DNA of 64,000 nt from Streptomyces sp. AV19 (GCF_015999245.1 NZ_JAEAMR010000010.1:68183-132182); one strand, 5' to 3'; counted from the first letter of the stretch, positions 1 through 9,024 are shown. Numbers and translations: made by a program. Notes: generated from the letters alone by a model not told the origin.

Positions 1-345
1 GGCCTGATGCGGGGCTGCGTCCTCGCGTCCGCTCCCGGGGGCTTCGCCCCCTGGCCCCCCCTTCGGGGCTCCGCCCCGGACCCCGCATCGCGGCTTCGCC
101 GCTCGTCCTCAAACGCCGGACGGGCTGAAGTGCGCGCCCGGGCCGGATGTCCGGTGCGGGCAATATCCGCGCGGGCGATATCCGGTGCGGGCGTGAAACC
201 CAGCCCGTCCGGCGTTTGAGGACAACCGCGCGCAGCGCGGTTTCAGGGGTCCAGGGGGCGAAGCCCCCGGTCCGCGCGGGCGGAGTCGCGCAGTGGGGCC
301 CGGGGCTCCGCCCCGGTTCCGGGAAGGGGCGGGGTGGGGTGGAGG
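1..345. repeat. Intergenic repeat cassette downstream of phoD (left end cut by window)
   Basis: No gene is visible in these 360 bases. They hold an inverted pair of the 23-bp unit that starts CAGCCCGTCCGGCGTTTGAG (reverse copy 105-127, forward copy 201-223). Between the arms lie three imperfect 15-16 bp tandem units of the form ATATCCGGTGCGGGC (147-193). Flanking DNA is the G/C-rich filler (GGGGCTTCGCCCC and CGCGGAGCGCGG types) seen in the other cassettes of this window. A degenerate cassette end (GGGAAGGGGCGGGGTGGGG) lies near 320-340, about 20 bp beyond the phoD stop codon. It probably ends phoD transcription, since it could form a large hairpin. Confidence 0.75.
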
Positions 346-360
346 AAAGGCCCAAGAGCC

Positions 361-1995
361 CTACCGCACCGGCGACTTCGTTCGTTCCACCCGCTGCGTC
401 CCGGACTTCGTCCGGTACGAACGTGCCCACGACGCGGCCGACTTCGGGTCCCGCTTGTCGGCCAGGACGTAGTAGTCCATCTGCGCCCGCTCCGCGGTCA
501 CGTCCAGGACGCCGTAGCCGTGCGAGTCCATGTCGACCCACTTCACATGCCGGTTCGCGGCCTTGATGGCGGTGGCCGCCGGCAGGGAGACCGTGTGCGG
601 CAGGACATGCAGCGTGTCGTCGAGGTTGTCGGCGGTCACCGAGGTGACGACGAACTCGGTGGCGACGGAGCCGGAGAACAGCGGGTACGTCGCGGCCTTC
701 GCCGGCACGTCGTTGGCCCAGGCCATGTGGATGTCCCCGGTCAGGAAGACCGTGTTGCGGATGCCCCGCCCGGTGAGGTGCTCCAGCAGCTCGTGCCGGT
801 CGTGCGTGTAGCCGTCCCACTGGTCGGAGTTGACGGTGATGCCCTCCCCGGGGAGCCCCAGCAGCTTGGCGAGCGGCCGGAGCAGGTGAGCCGGCATCGC
901 GCCGAAGGCGACCGGGGCCATCATCACGGGGTTGCCGACGAACCGCCAGGTGGTGTCGGAGGCGGTCAGTCCCTCCTTGAGCCAGTCCAGCTGGGCCCGC
1001 CCGGTCAGCGTCCGCGACGCGTCGTCGACCGTGCCGCTGCCGGACTTGACCTGCTGCGAGCGGAAGGACCGCAGGTCCAGCAGGTGCAGGTCGGCGAGGC
1101 GGCCGAAGCGCAGCCGCCGGTAGGTGGTGCCGGCGACGGAGGGCCGCACGGGCATCCACTCGAAGTACGCCTGCTTGGCGGCGGCCATGCGGGCCGTCCA
1201 GTCGCCCTCGGTACCGGGCGTGTGGTTGCCGGCCCCGCCCGGCCAGGCGTTGTCGGCGAACTCGTGGTCGTCCCAGATGGCGACCATCGGCAGCGCGTGG
1301 TGCAGCGCCTGGAGGTCGGGGTCGGTCTTGTAACGGCCGTGCCGGACGCGGTAGTCGGCGAGCGTGACGATCTCGTGCTCGGGCTCGTGCTTGCGCACGA
1401 CGTATTTGGCGGCCGGGTATTCGCCCGACTTGTACTCGTAGATGTAGTCGCCGAGGTGCAGCACCGCGTCCAGGTCGCGCCGGGCCGCGAGGTGGCGGTA
1501 GGCGGAGAAGTGGCCCGACTCCCAGTTGGCGCAGGAGACGACGCCGAAGCGCAGGCCGTCCGGTGCCGCGTCGGGGGCCGGGGCGGTGCGGGTGCGGGCG
1601 GTGGGGGAGACTGTGCCGTCGGCCGTGAAGCGGTAGAAGTAGCCGGTGGCCGGGCGCAGGCCGCGGACGTCGGCCTTGACGGTGTGGTCGGAGGCGGCGG
1701 TCGCGGTGACCGTGCCGGTGGCGACGACCCGGCCGAAGGCGGCGTCCTCGGCCACCTCCCAGGTCACCGGCACGTCGGGACCGCGTCCCGAGCCCGGGCC
1801 GGCCTCCGGGACGGGAGTGACTCGCGTCCACAGCAGGACGCCGTCGGGCAGCGGGTCGCCGGAGGCGACGCCGTGGAGGAAGGCGGGGCGGGCACTGCCG
1901 TCGGCGCGGGCCGGGGACGCCGGGGACGCGCTCAGCAGCGCTGCGCCGGCCGCTGCGGACGTGACGAGAGTGCGGCGGGATATGCGGGGGTTCAC
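361..1995 (-). CDS. phoD: Secreted PhoD-type alkaline phosphatase / phosphodiesterase
   Basis: This 544-aa protein matches the PhoD family: a Tat leader (SRRTLVTSAAAGAALLSASP, residues 6-25), an N-terminal PhoD Ig-like domain (about 35-140) and a metallophosphatase domain. Metal-binding motifs are visible: SCANWESG, HLGDYIYEY, IWDDHEFADNAW and FLTGDIHMAW. PhoD enzymes hydrolyse phosphomonoesters and diesters outside the cell using Fe/Ca and release phosphate. The start is the GTG at 1995, just upstream of the twin-arginine segment, with an AAGG stretch about 10 nt before it. Three 11-bp repeats directly upstream look like a PhoP box, so phosphate control is likely. The gene stands alone, separated from the next gene by a hairpin. 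Confidence 0.9.
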   Translation of the reverse strand: MNPRISRRTLVTSAAAGAALLSASPASPARADGSARPAFLHGVASGDPLPDGVLLWTRVTPVPEAGPGSGRGPDVPVTWEVAEDAAFGRVVATGTVTATAASDHTVKADVRGLRPATGYFYRFTADGTVSPTARTRTAPAPDAAPDGLRFGVVSCANWESGHFSAYRHLAARRDLDAVLHLGDYIYEYKSGEYPAAKYVVRKHEPEHEIVTLADYRVRHGRYKTDPDLQALHHALPMVAIWDDHEFADNAWPGGAGNHTPGTEGDWTARMAAAKQAYFEWMPVRPSVAGTTYRRLRFGRLADLHLLDLRSFRSQQVKSGSGTVDDASRTLTGRAQLDWLKEGLTASDTTWRFVGNPVMMAPVAFGAMPAHLLRPLAKLLGLPGEGITVNSDQWDGYTHDRHELLEHLTGRGIRNTVFLTGDIHMAWANDVPAKAATYPLFSGSVATEFVVTSVTADNLDDTLHVLPHTVSLPAATAIKAANRHVKWVDMDSHGYGVLDVTAERAQMDYYVLADKRDPKSAASWARSYRTKSGTQRVERTKSPVR

Positions 1996-2002
1996 GGGCG
2001 AT

Positions 2003-2035
2003 TACCTTAACGCTTTGGTAATGCCCGGGTAATGC
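2003..2035 (-). promoter_or_regulatory. Candidate PHO box (three 11-bp direct repeats) upstream of phoD
   Basis: On the plus strand three consecutive 11-mers read TACCTTAACGC, TTTGGTAATGC and CCGGGTAATGC, all ending TAA(C/T)GC. Streptomyces PhoP binds 11-bp direct repeat units, and read on the minus strand the distal unit (CATTACCCGGG) agrees with that consensus at about 8 of 11 positions; the other two units are poorer. The position, 8-40 nt before the GTG of a phosphatase gene, fits, but it also overlaps the expected ribosome binding site. This is an inference from pattern only. Confidence 0.45.
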
Positions 2036-2055
2036 GGGGCGGGTGATGAGCGGGT

Positions 2056-2084
2056 GGGGGAACGGCCCCTGCGGGCCGTCCCCC
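2056..2084 (-). terminator. Hairpin terminator after the first DsbA-like gene
   Basis: GGGGG-A-ACGGCCC (2056-2068) pairs with GGGCCGT-CCCCC (2073-2084) around a CTGC loop, with one bulged base. It starts 11 bp downstream of the stop codon of the 2095-2928 gene, where a terminator for the four-gene minus-strand operon is expected. There is no U-tract, as is common in Streptomyces. Confidence 0.6.
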
Positions 2085-2094
2085 TGACGGCCCG

Positions 2095-2928
2095 TTACTT
2101 CTTCTTCGCGCCGAACTCCGCGTCGATCGTGGCGTTGAACTGCTGCTCCATGATCGGGGGGTTCTCCGTGCCCGGCACGGTCAGCTGCTTCTTGTTGTGC
2201 ATGAGGGCCGGGGTGCCCTTCACCCCGTCCTTGCCCATGAGCTTGCCGATCTCCAGCGCCCAGCGGTCGAAGGTGCCGTCCTTGACGTTCTTCTCGAAGT
2301 CCTTGTTGTTCTTGAGCGCGGGGACCTGCTGGGCTATGTCGAGGAGCTTCTTGTCGTCGGCGAAGGCGTCGTCCGTCTCCTCGGGGTGGTTGCGCTTGGA
2401 GAACAGCGCCTCCTTGTAGTCCGCGAACGCCTCCGGGCTCACGTCGAACGCCGCGCCCAGGGCGCTCACGGCGTTCCTCGAGCCGGTGCCCTTGGCGGCG
2501 GGGTTGTCGTCGATGAAGCTGGCCAGCACGTAACGGACCTTGTAACGGCCCTCCTTGACGTCCTGACGCAGCTTCTGGCCGGAATTCTGCTCGAAGACGG
2601 AGCAGATCGGGCAGCGCGGGTCCTCGTAGACGGTGAGCGTCTCCTTGGCGTTCTTGTCGCCGATGACGAGCTCGGTGCCGTCCTTGCCCGAGGTGCCGGC
2701 CGGCTTCACGAGCGGCTTGCTCGCGGCGGCCTTCCACGGGCCGTCCTCGGTCTTGTTCATCTGCGTCACCGCGTAGGCGACGCCGCCCGCGACGGCGAGG
2801 ACGACGACGAGGGAGCCCGCGACCATCAACTGGCGGCGGGTCTTGTCCTTCTTGGCCTGGCGCTCGCGCTCGGCGCGCAGCCGCTCGCGGGCGGCCTGCT
2901 TGTTCTGTGCGTTGTTCCGGTTGCTCAT
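2095..2928 (-). CDS. Membrane-anchored DsbA-like thioredoxin-fold protein (copy 1)
   Basis: The 277-aa protein has a basic cytoplasmic N-terminus, one transmembrane anchor (about residues 34-55) and an extracytoplasmic thioredoxin_4/DsbA-like domain. The active-site motif is CPIC (in YEDPRCPICSVFEQ, about residue 105), and a cis-proline loop follows as KGTPAL. Such proteins oxidise or shuffle disulfides in exported proteins. It is the last gene of a minus-strand set: membrane protein, DsbA-like, membrane protein, DsbA-like. It is very similar to the 3737-4558 product, including a shared stretch around FEKNVKDGTF, so the pair arose by tandem duplication. Its specific substrate is unknown. Confidence 0.85.
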   Translation of the reverse strand: MSNRNNAQNKQAARERLRAERERQAKKDKTRRQLMVAGSLVVVLAVAGGVAYAVTQMNKTEDGPWKAAASKPLVKPAGTSGKDGTELVIGDKNAKETLTVYEDPRCPICSVFEQNSGQKLRQDVKEGRYKVRYVLASFIDDNPAAKGTGSRNAVSALGAAFDVSPEAFADYKEALFSKRNHPEETDDAFADDKKLLDIAQQVPALKNNKDFEKNVKDGTFDRWALEIGKLMGKDGVKGTPALMHNKKQLTVPGTENPPIMEQQFNATIDAEFGAKKK

Positions 2929-2970
2929 GATGTCTTCTCCGGGTCGTGTACGGGTGAGGGAACCTTTCGC

Positions 2971-3639
2971 TCAGGCGGTGAGGGCCTGAGGAGGTCCGCG
3001 CCGTACGACGGAGTGCACGAGCAGGGGGAGCGCGGGCGCGGGAAGGACGCCGCGCGGGCGCACGAGCGGCCCGCCGGGCCGCGGGGCCGCGCCGAGCACG
3101 GCGGTCACCAGCAGCAGCGGGCGGAACGCGAAGGAGGCCACGGCGCGCAGCAGCCGGGCCAGGGCCACCTCGCCGCGGCGCAGCCAGGCGGCGGCCAGCA
3201 GGCCGACGGCCACATGACCGGCGAGCAGCAGCCAGGGGAGCGCCGAGTCCAGCATCCCGGCGGTGTCGCGGCCCGCGGCCATGCGGGCCAGCGGGGTGCC
3301 GACCTCGCCGCCGCGGCAGACGAGGTCTATGCCCATGGAGCGCAGCGGGCCGGCGACCGGGCCGCCCGCCGCGCCGTAACAGGCGTGCTGGCCGGTGGTG
3401 AAGACGGTGTCCGCGGCCAGTTCCAGCGGGACCAGCAGCGCGGCTATGTGCCAGAAGCCCCGCTCACGGCCGGCCAGCGCGTAGGAGACCGCGAAGAACA
3501 CGGCCGACAGCACGGCGACGGTGGACACCGGCAGCGGCATCCGGGTGAGCAGGACGTGGGAGGCGGCGGACAGGGTCACGCACAATGCGGTGAACAGCCC
3601 GGCGCGCAGCGCCCGCAACCGAACTCCCGTCCCCTTCAT
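2971..3639 (-). CDS. Integral membrane protein, five-helix type (copy 1)
   Basis: This protein of about 222 aa has roughly five hydrophobic segments and no family I can name with certainty. I place the start at the ATG at 3639 (MKGTGVRLRALRAGL) because the paralogue at 4593-5225 begins at the matching point; an upstream start at 3681 would add 14 residues. Both copies conserve SHVLL in the first helix, TGQ..CYGA.G.P followed by a second cysteine in an extracytoplasmic loop, and GHVA.GLLAAAWL.RGE. The two conserved loop cysteines and the location just upstream of a DsbA-like gene suggest a redox partner, but this is inference. The last about 45 residues are Pro/Arg-rich and probably cytoplasmic. 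Confidence 0.75.
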   Translation of the reverse strand: MKGTGVRLRALRAGLFTALCVTLSAASHVLLTRMPLPVSTVAVLSAVFFAVSYALAGRERGFWHIAALLVPLELAADTVFTTGQHACYGAAGGPVAGPLRSMGIDLVCRGGEVGTPLARMAAGRDTAGMLDSALPWLLLAGHVAVGLLAAAWLRRGEVALARLLRAVASFAFRPLLLVTAVLGAAPRPGGPLVRPRGVLPAPALPLLVHSVVRRGPPQALTA

Positions 3640-3736
3640 AACCGGGAAGTGTGCCATGACACGCCGTAATTGTCGTGTCAAGATTCGGCATCACCAAGCG
3701 GCATCGCTCGGGGGACGGGCGTCCGGTCCGGAGGGG

Positions 3737-4558
3737 TCACTTGAGCCGCGCGTTCACCGCCGACGTGAACTGGTCGCCGGTCATCGGGGGATTCTCGCTC
3801 CCCTCGGCGGTCAGCTTCTTGCCGTCCAGCTTGACGGTCGGGGTGCCGGTGATGTCCTTGTTCTTGTCGAACGCGTCGGACATCTCCAGGGCCCACTTGT
3901 CGAAGGTGCCGTCCTTGACGTTCTTCTCGAAGTCCTTGTTGCCCTTGAGGGCCGGGACCTGCTGCGCGATCTTCAGCAGGGTGTCGTCCTTCGCGAAGGC
4001 GTCCTTGGTCTCCTCCGGGTGGTTCTCCTTGGCGTAGAGCGCCTTGTTGTACTCGACGAACGCCTCCGGGCTGACGTTCAGCGCGGCGCCCACGGCGCTG
4101 AGGGCGTTCTTGGCACCGGTGCCGCCGAGGTTCCGGTCGAGGAAGGCGCCGATGTGGTACGAGACCTTGAACTTGCCGTCCTTGACGTCCTTCTCGACCG
4201 TCGGGCCGACGTTCTGCTCGAAGACGGAGCAGATCGGGCAGCGCATGTCCTGGTAGATCTCCAGGGTGTGCTCGGCCTTCTTGTCGCCGACGACGATCTC
4301 GGTGCCGTTCTCGCCGGTGGTGTTGGCCGGCTTGACGAGGGTCTTCTTGGCGGCGGCCTCCCAGGCGGCGTTCTTGCCGTTGCCGCCCATCTGGGTCACG
4401 GCCACGGCTATGCCGGCCGCGACGGCCAGGACGCCGACGAGCGAACCGCCGACGATCAGCTGGCGGCGGGTCTTCGCCTTCTTGGCCTCGCGCTCGCGCT
4501 CGGCCTTCAGGCGCTCGCGGGCCGACTGCTTGTTCTCCCAGGTGTTGCGCTTGCTCAT
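3737..4558 (-). CDS. Membrane-anchored DsbA-like thioredoxin-fold protein (copy 2)
   Basis: The 273-aa protein has the same design as the 2095-2928 product: a charged N-terminus (RERLKAEREREAKKAKTRRQ), one transmembrane helix (about 35-56), then a thioredoxin-like domain with CPIC (in QDMRCPICSVFEQ, about residue 106) and cis-proline loop TGTPTV. It should act outside the membrane in thiol-disulfide exchange. It begins 34 nt after the stop of the 4593-5225 membrane gene, so the two are probably co-transcribed. Divergence from copy 1 is concentrated between the CPIC helix and the insert helices, and near the C-terminus. Confidence 0.85.
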   Translation of the reverse strand: MSKRNTWENKQSARERLKAEREREAKKAKTRRQLIVGGSLVGVLAVAAGIAVAVTQMGGNGKNAAWEAAAKKTLVKPANTTGENGTEIVVGDKKAEHTLEIYQDMRCPICSVFEQNVGPTVEKDVKDGKFKVSYHIGAFLDRNLGGTGAKNALSAVGAALNVSPEAFVEYNKALYAKENHPEETKDAFAKDDTLLKIAQQVPALKGNKDFEKNVKDGTFDKWALEMSDAFDKNKDITGTPTVKLDGKKLTAEGSENPPMTGDQFTSAVNARLK

Positions 4559-4592
4559 GGTGGTGCTTCTCCGTGCTGGTGGGTCTTCAGGG

Positions 4593-5225
4593 TCAGGCGG
4601 GGACGGTGAGACCCGGGGGCCCGCGCCGGACGACGGAGTGGAGGAGCGGCGGCCCGCGCCGGGCCGGGACCGCGCGGCGTACGGGCCGTACGGGCGCGAG
4701 CCCGTCGGCCGCGGCCGGGGCGAGCGCCGCGACGAGCAGCCGCAGCGGGCGGAAGGCCGCCGTGGCGGCCGCGCGCAGCAGCCGGCCGAGCGCGGCCTCG
4801 CCGCGGCTCAGCCAGGCCGCGGCCAGCAGACCGGTCGCGACGTGCCCGCCGAGCACCAGCCAGGGGCCGGTGCCGGAGCCGAGGGAGGCCAGGGGGCCGC
4901 CCATGCCGCCGCCACCGCAGATCAGGGTGAGGGCGCCCGGCAGGGGACGCCCGTCGGCGCCGTAACAGGTGTCCTGCCCCGTGGTGAGGACCGCACCGGC
5001 GGCCAGCTCCAGCGGGACGAGGAGGGCGGCGATGGACCCGTACCGCCGCTCGCGGCCGGCCAGCGCGTACGCGAGGCCGAAGACGGCGGCCGTGACGGCG
5101 GCGACGGCCGGCGGGGGGAGCGGCCGGCCGGACAGCAGCACATGGGAGGACGCGGACAGCACCACGCAGAGCGCCGTGAACAGCGCCGCGCGCAGAGCCC
5201 GCAGTCGTGCCGCCGATATGTCCAT
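4593..5225 (-). CDS. Integral membrane protein, five-helix type (copy 2)
   Basis: This protein of about 210 aa is paralogous to the 2971-3639 product over most of its length (LRALRAALFTALCVVLSASS; YALAGRER; LLVPLELAA; TGQDTCYGADG; GHVATGLLAAAWLSRGE). I prefer the ATG at 5225 (MDISAARLRAL), which lines up with the paralogue; a GTG at 5243 would add six residues, and neither start has a strong ribosome binding site. It is the first gene of the minus-strand set and is divergent from dnaE. Function unknown; the conserved loop cysteines may interact with the adjacent DsbA-like protein. Confidence 0.75.
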   Translation of the reverse strand: MDISAARLRALRAALFTALCVVLSASSHVLLSGRPLPPPAVAAVTAAVFGLAYALAGRERRYGSIAALLVPLELAAGAVLTTGQDTCYGADGRPLPGALTLICGGGGMGGPLASLGSGTGPWLVLGGHVATGLLAAAWLSRGEAALGRLLRAAATAAFRPLRLLVAALAPAAADGLAPVRPVRRAVPARRGPPLLHSVVRRGPPGLTVPA

Positions 5226-5420
5226 GAGGACCGAGTCTGGCACGGGTGGTCATAAACGGCGACTAAAGGCCGTTTCGGTATCGACGATATCGAATGCGCA
5301 TGCGCGTCGTCGCTCTTGGTGTGTGTGCCCATCGGTGCCCGGCCGCCTCCCGGGGCGCGGCCGGTAACCTTCGAAGCTGCCGTCCCACGCCCCGAACCCG
5401 CCCGCCGGAGGTCACTCACC

Positions 5421-8400
5421 GTGAGCAAGCCGCCCTTCACGCACCTGCACGTCCACACCCAGTACTCGCTGCTGGACGGTGCCGCGCGGCTCAAGGACAT
5501 GTTCAGCGCCTGCAAGGACATGGGCATGACCCACATCGCCATGTCCGACCACGGCAATCTGCACGGCGCCTACGACTTCTTCCACCAGGCCAAGAAGGCG
5601 GAGATCACGCCGATCATCGGCATCGAGGCGTACGTGGCGCCCGAGTCGCGGCGCAACAAGCGGCGCATCCAGTGGGGACAGCCGCACCAGAAGCGCGATG
5701 ACGTGTCCGGTTCGGGTGGCTACACGCACAAGACGATCTGGGCGGCCGACGTCACCGGTCTGCACAACCTCTTCCGGCTGTCCTCCGACGCCTACGCCGA
5801 GGGCTGGCTGACCAAGTGGCCGCGGATGGACAAGGAGACGATCTCCCAGTGGTCCGAGGGCCTGATCGCCTCCACCGGCTGCCCGTCCGGCGAGGTGCAG
5901 ACCCGGCTGCGGCTCGGCCAGTTCGACGAGGCCGTGCAGGCGGCCAGTGACTACAAGGACATCTTCGGTGAGGGCCGGTACTTCCTGGAGCTGATGGACC
6001 ACGGCATCGAGATCGAACGCCGGGTCCGCGACGGCCTGCTGGAGATCGGCAAGAAGCTCGGCATCCCGCCGCTGGTCACCAACGACTCCCACTACACGTA
6101 CGCGCACGAGGCCACCGCCCACGACGCGCTGCTGTGCATCCAGACCGGCAAGAACCTCTCGGACCCCGACCGCTTCAAGTTCGACGGCACCGGCTACTAC
6201 CTGAAGTCGACCGAGGAGATGTACGCCATCGACTCCTCGGACGCCTGGCAGGAGGGCTGTGCGAACACCCGCCTGGTCGCGGAGCAGATCAACATCGAGG
6301 GCATGTTCACGGCCAGGAACCTCATGCCCAAGTTCGACATCCCCGAGGGCTACACCGAGGTCACCTGGTTCCGCGAGGAGACCATGCGGGGCATGCACCG
6401 CCGCTTCCCCGGCGGCATCCCCGAGGACCGCATGAAGCAGGTCGAGTACGAGATGGACACCATCATCTCGATGGGCTTCCCGGGCTACTTCCTCGTGGTC
6501 GCCGACTTCATCATGTGGGCCAAGAAGCAGGGCATCGCCGTGGGCCCGGGACGGGGCTCCGCGGCCGGCTCGATCGTCGCGTACGCCATGGGCATCACCG
6601 ACCTCGACCCGATCCCGCACGGCCTGATCTTCGAGCGGTTCCTCAACCCCGAGCGCATCTCCATGCCCGATGTCGACATCGACTTCGACGAGCGCCGGCG
6701 CGCCGAGGTGATCCGGTACGTCACCGAGAAGTACGGCGCCGACAAGGTCGCCATGATCGGCACGTACGGCACCATCAAGGCCAAGAACGCGATCAAGGAC
6801 TCCGCGCGCGTCCTCGGCTACCCGTACGCCATGGGCGACCGCATCACCAAGGCGATGCCCGCCGACGTCCTCGGCAAGGGCATCCCGCTCTCCGGCATCA
6901 CCGACCCCCAGCACCCGCGCTACAGCGAGGCGGGCGAGGTGCGCGGGATGTACGAGAACGAGCCGGATGTGAAGAAGGTCATCGACACCGCCATGGGCGT
7001 CGAGGGCCTGGTCCGGCAGATGGGCGTGCACGCGGCCGGCGTGATCATGTCCAGCGAGACGATCACCGACCACGTCCCGGTCTGGGTCCGGCACTCCGAC
7101 GGCGTGACCATCACGCAGTGGGACTACCCGAGCTGTGAGTCGCTCGGCCTGCTGAAGATGGACTTCCTCGGCCTGCGCAACCTCACGATCATGGACGACG
7201 CCGTCAAGATGGTGAAGGCCAACAAGGGGATCGACATCGACCTCCTGTCCCTCCCGCTCGACGACCCGACGACCTTCGAGCTGCTCCAGCGCGGTGACAC
7301 CCTCGGCGTCTTCCAGTTCGACGGCGGGCCCATGCGGTCCCTGCTGCGGCTGATGAAGCCCGACAACTTCGAAGACATCTCCGCCGTGTCCGCCCTGTAC
7401 CGGCCGGGCCCGATGGGCATGAACTCGCACACGAACTACGCGCTGCGCAAGAACGGGCAGCAGGACATCACGCCGATCCACCCGGAGCTGAAGGAGCCCC
7501 TCGAAGAGGTCCTCGGCGTCACCTACGGTCTGATCGTCTACCAGGAGCAGGTGCAGAAGGCCGCCCAGATCGTCGCCGGTTACTCGCTCGGCGAGGCCGA
7601 CATCCTCCGCCGCGTCATGGGCAAGAAGAAGCCCGACGAGCTGGCGAAGAACTTCGTCTTCTTCAAGGAGGGCGCGAAGAAGAAGGGCTTCTCCGACGAG
7701 GCCATCCAGGCGCTCTGGGACGTGCTGGTCCCCTTCGCCGGCTACGCGTTCAACAAGGCCCACTCGGCCGCGTACGGACTGGTCTCCTACTGGACCGCCT
7801 ACCTCAAGGCCAACCACCCGGCCGAGTACATGGCCGCGCTGCTGACCTCCGTCAAGGACGACAAGGACAAGTCGGCGACGTACCTCAACGAGTGCCGCCG
7901 CATGGGCATCAAGGTGCTCCCGCCGAACGTCAACGAGTCGGAGTCCAACTTCGCCGCGCAGGGCGACGACGTGATCCTCTTCGGCCTCACGGCCGTGCGC
8001 AACGTCGGCCAGAACGTCGTCGACTCGATCATCAAGTGCCGCAAGTCCAAGGGGAAGTACACCACCTTCCCCGACTTCCTGGACAAGGTCGAGGCCGTCG
8101 TCTGCAACAAGCGCACCGTCGAATCGCTGATCAAGGCCGGCGCCTTCGACGAGATGGGGCACACCCGCAAGGGCCTCACCGCGCACTACGAGCCGATGAT
8201 CGACAACGTGGTGGCGGTCAAGCGCAAGGAGGCCGAGGGGCAGTTCGACCTCTTCGGCGGGATGGGCGAGGAGGACAGCAGCGAGCCCGGCTTCGGGCTG
8301 GACGTGGAGTTCTCCGACGTCGAGTGGGAGAAGTCCTATCTCCTCGCCCAGGAGCGGGAGATGCTCGGCCTCTACGTCTCCGACCACCCGCTCTTCGGCA

Positions 8401-8960
8401 TCGAGCACGTCCTCAACGACAAGGCCGACGCCGGGATCAGCCAGCTCACCGGCGGCGACTACTCCGACGGCGCGATCGTCACCATCGGCGGCATCATCTC
8501 CGGCCTCCAGCGCAAGATGACCAAGCAGGGCAACGCCTGGGCCATCGCCACCGTGGAGGACCTGGCCGGCTCCATCGACTGCATGTTCTTCCCGGCCACC
8601 TACCAGCTGGTCTCCACCCAGCTCGTCGAGGACGCCGTCGTCTTCGTCAAGGGCCGGCTCGACAAGCGCGAGGACATCCCGCGGCTGGTCGCCATGGAGC
8701 TGATGGTCCCCGACCTGTCCAACGCGGGCAGCAACGCGCCCGTCGTCATCACCATCCCCACGGTCAAGGTCACCCCGCCGATGGTGGAGCGCCTCGGACA
8801 GGTGCTCACCCACCACCGGGGCTCCACCGAGGTGCGGATCAAGCTCCAGGGGCCGCGCAAGACGACGGTGCTCCGCCTGGACCGGCACCGGGTCACGCCG
8901 GACCCGGCGCTCTTCGGCGATCTGAAGCAACTGCTCGGGCCGTCCTGTCTGGCGGGCTGA
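5421..8960 (+). CDS. dnaE: DNA polymerase III alpha subunit, DnaE1 type
   Basis: The 1179-aa protein is the replicative polymerase catalytic subunit. An N-terminal PHP domain starts HLHVHTQYSLLDG, the palm carries the catalytic aspartates in PDVDIDFDERR (Asp417, Asp419), and the finger/beta-binding region follows. A clamp-binding motif QFDLF is at residues 941-945, and an OB-fold domain (VTIGGIISGLQRKM) lies near residue 1020. I chose the GTG at 5421 because GGAGG lies 9 nt upstream and the protein then begins directly at the PHP domain; upstream in-frame sequence is low-complexity. Length is typical of actinobacterial DnaE1. The gene is single and is followed by a strong hairpin. Confidence 0.97.
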   Translation: MSKPPFTHLHVHTQYSLLDGAARLKDMFSACKDMGMTHIAMSDHGNLHGAYDFFHQAKKAEITPIIGIEAYVAPESRRNKRRIQWGQPHQKRDDVSGSGGYTHKTIWAADVTGLHNLFRLSSDAYAEGWLTKWPRMDKETISQWSEGLIASTGCPSGEVQTRLRLGQFDEAVQAASDYKDIFGEGRYFLELMDHGIEIERRVRDGLLEIGKKLGIPPLVTNDSHYTYAHEATAHDALLCIQTGKNLSDPDRFKFDGTGYYLKSTEEMYAIDSSDAWQEGCANTRLVAEQINIEGMFTARNLMPKFDIPEGYTEVTWFREETMRGMHRRFPGGIPEDRMKQVEYEMDTIISMGFPGYFLVVADFIMWAKKQGIAVGPGRGSAAGSIVAYAMGITDLDPIPHGLIFERFLNPERISMPDVDIDFDERRRAEVIRYVTEKYGADKVAMIGTYGTIKAKNAIKDSARVLGYPYAMGDRITKAMPADVLGKGIPLSGITDPQHPRYSEAGEVRGMYENEPDVKKVIDTAMGVEGLVRQMGVHAAGVIMSSETITDHVPVWVRHSDGVTITQWDYPSCESLGLLKMDFLGLRNLTIMDDAVKMVKANKGIDIDLLSLPLDDPTTFELLQRGDTLGVFQFDGGPMRSLLRLMKPDNFEDISAVSALYRPGPMGMNSHTNYALRKNGQQDITPIHPELKEPLEEVLGVTYGLIVYQEQVQKAAQIVAGYSLGEADILRRVMGKKKPDELAKNFVFFKEGAKKKGFSDEAIQALWDVLVPFAGYAFNKAHSAAYGLVSYWTAYLKANHPAEYMAALLTSVKDDKDKSATYLNECRRMGIKVLPPNVNESESNFAAQGDDVILFGLTAVRNVGQNVVDSIIKCRKSKGKYTTFPDFLDKVEAVVCNKRTVESLIKAGAFDEMGHTRKGLTAHYEPMIDNVVAVKRKEAEGQFDLFGGMGEEDSSEPGFGLDVEFSDVEWEKSYLLAQEREMLGLYVSDHPLFGIEHVLNDKADAGISQLTGGDYSDGAIVTIGGIISGLQRKMTKQGNAWAIATVEDLAGSIDCMFFPATYQLVSTQLVEDAVVFVKGRLDKREDIPRLVAMELMVPDLSNAGSNAPVVITIPTVKVTPPMVERLGQVLTHHRGSTEVRIKLQGPRKTTVLRLDRHRVTPDPALFGDLKQLLGPSCLAG

Positions 8961-8975
8961 GGCCGTCGTATGTGA

Positions 8976-9012
8976 GTGAGGGCGCGCCCGCTTTGTGCGG
9001 GCGCGCCCTCAC
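8976..9012 (+). terminator. Perfect 16-bp hairpin after dnaE
   Basis: Arms 8976-8991 (GTGAGGGCGCGCCCGC) and 8997-9012 pair perfectly around the loop TTTGT. It lies 15 bp after the dnaE stop codon and can also serve the convergent 54-aa gene, whose stop is at 9069. Confidence 0.85.
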
Positions 9013-9024
9013 GCGCTTCCGGAC

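Noticed and set aside
334..2010. Plus-strand open frame opposite phoD
   Set aside because: Shadow frame. The minus strand encodes PhoD with Tat leader and metal motifs.
5412..8930. Minus-strand open frame of 1172 codons opposite dnaE
   Set aside because: Shadow frame of dnaE with Val/Leu/Asp/Gly-biased composition and no recognisable domain.
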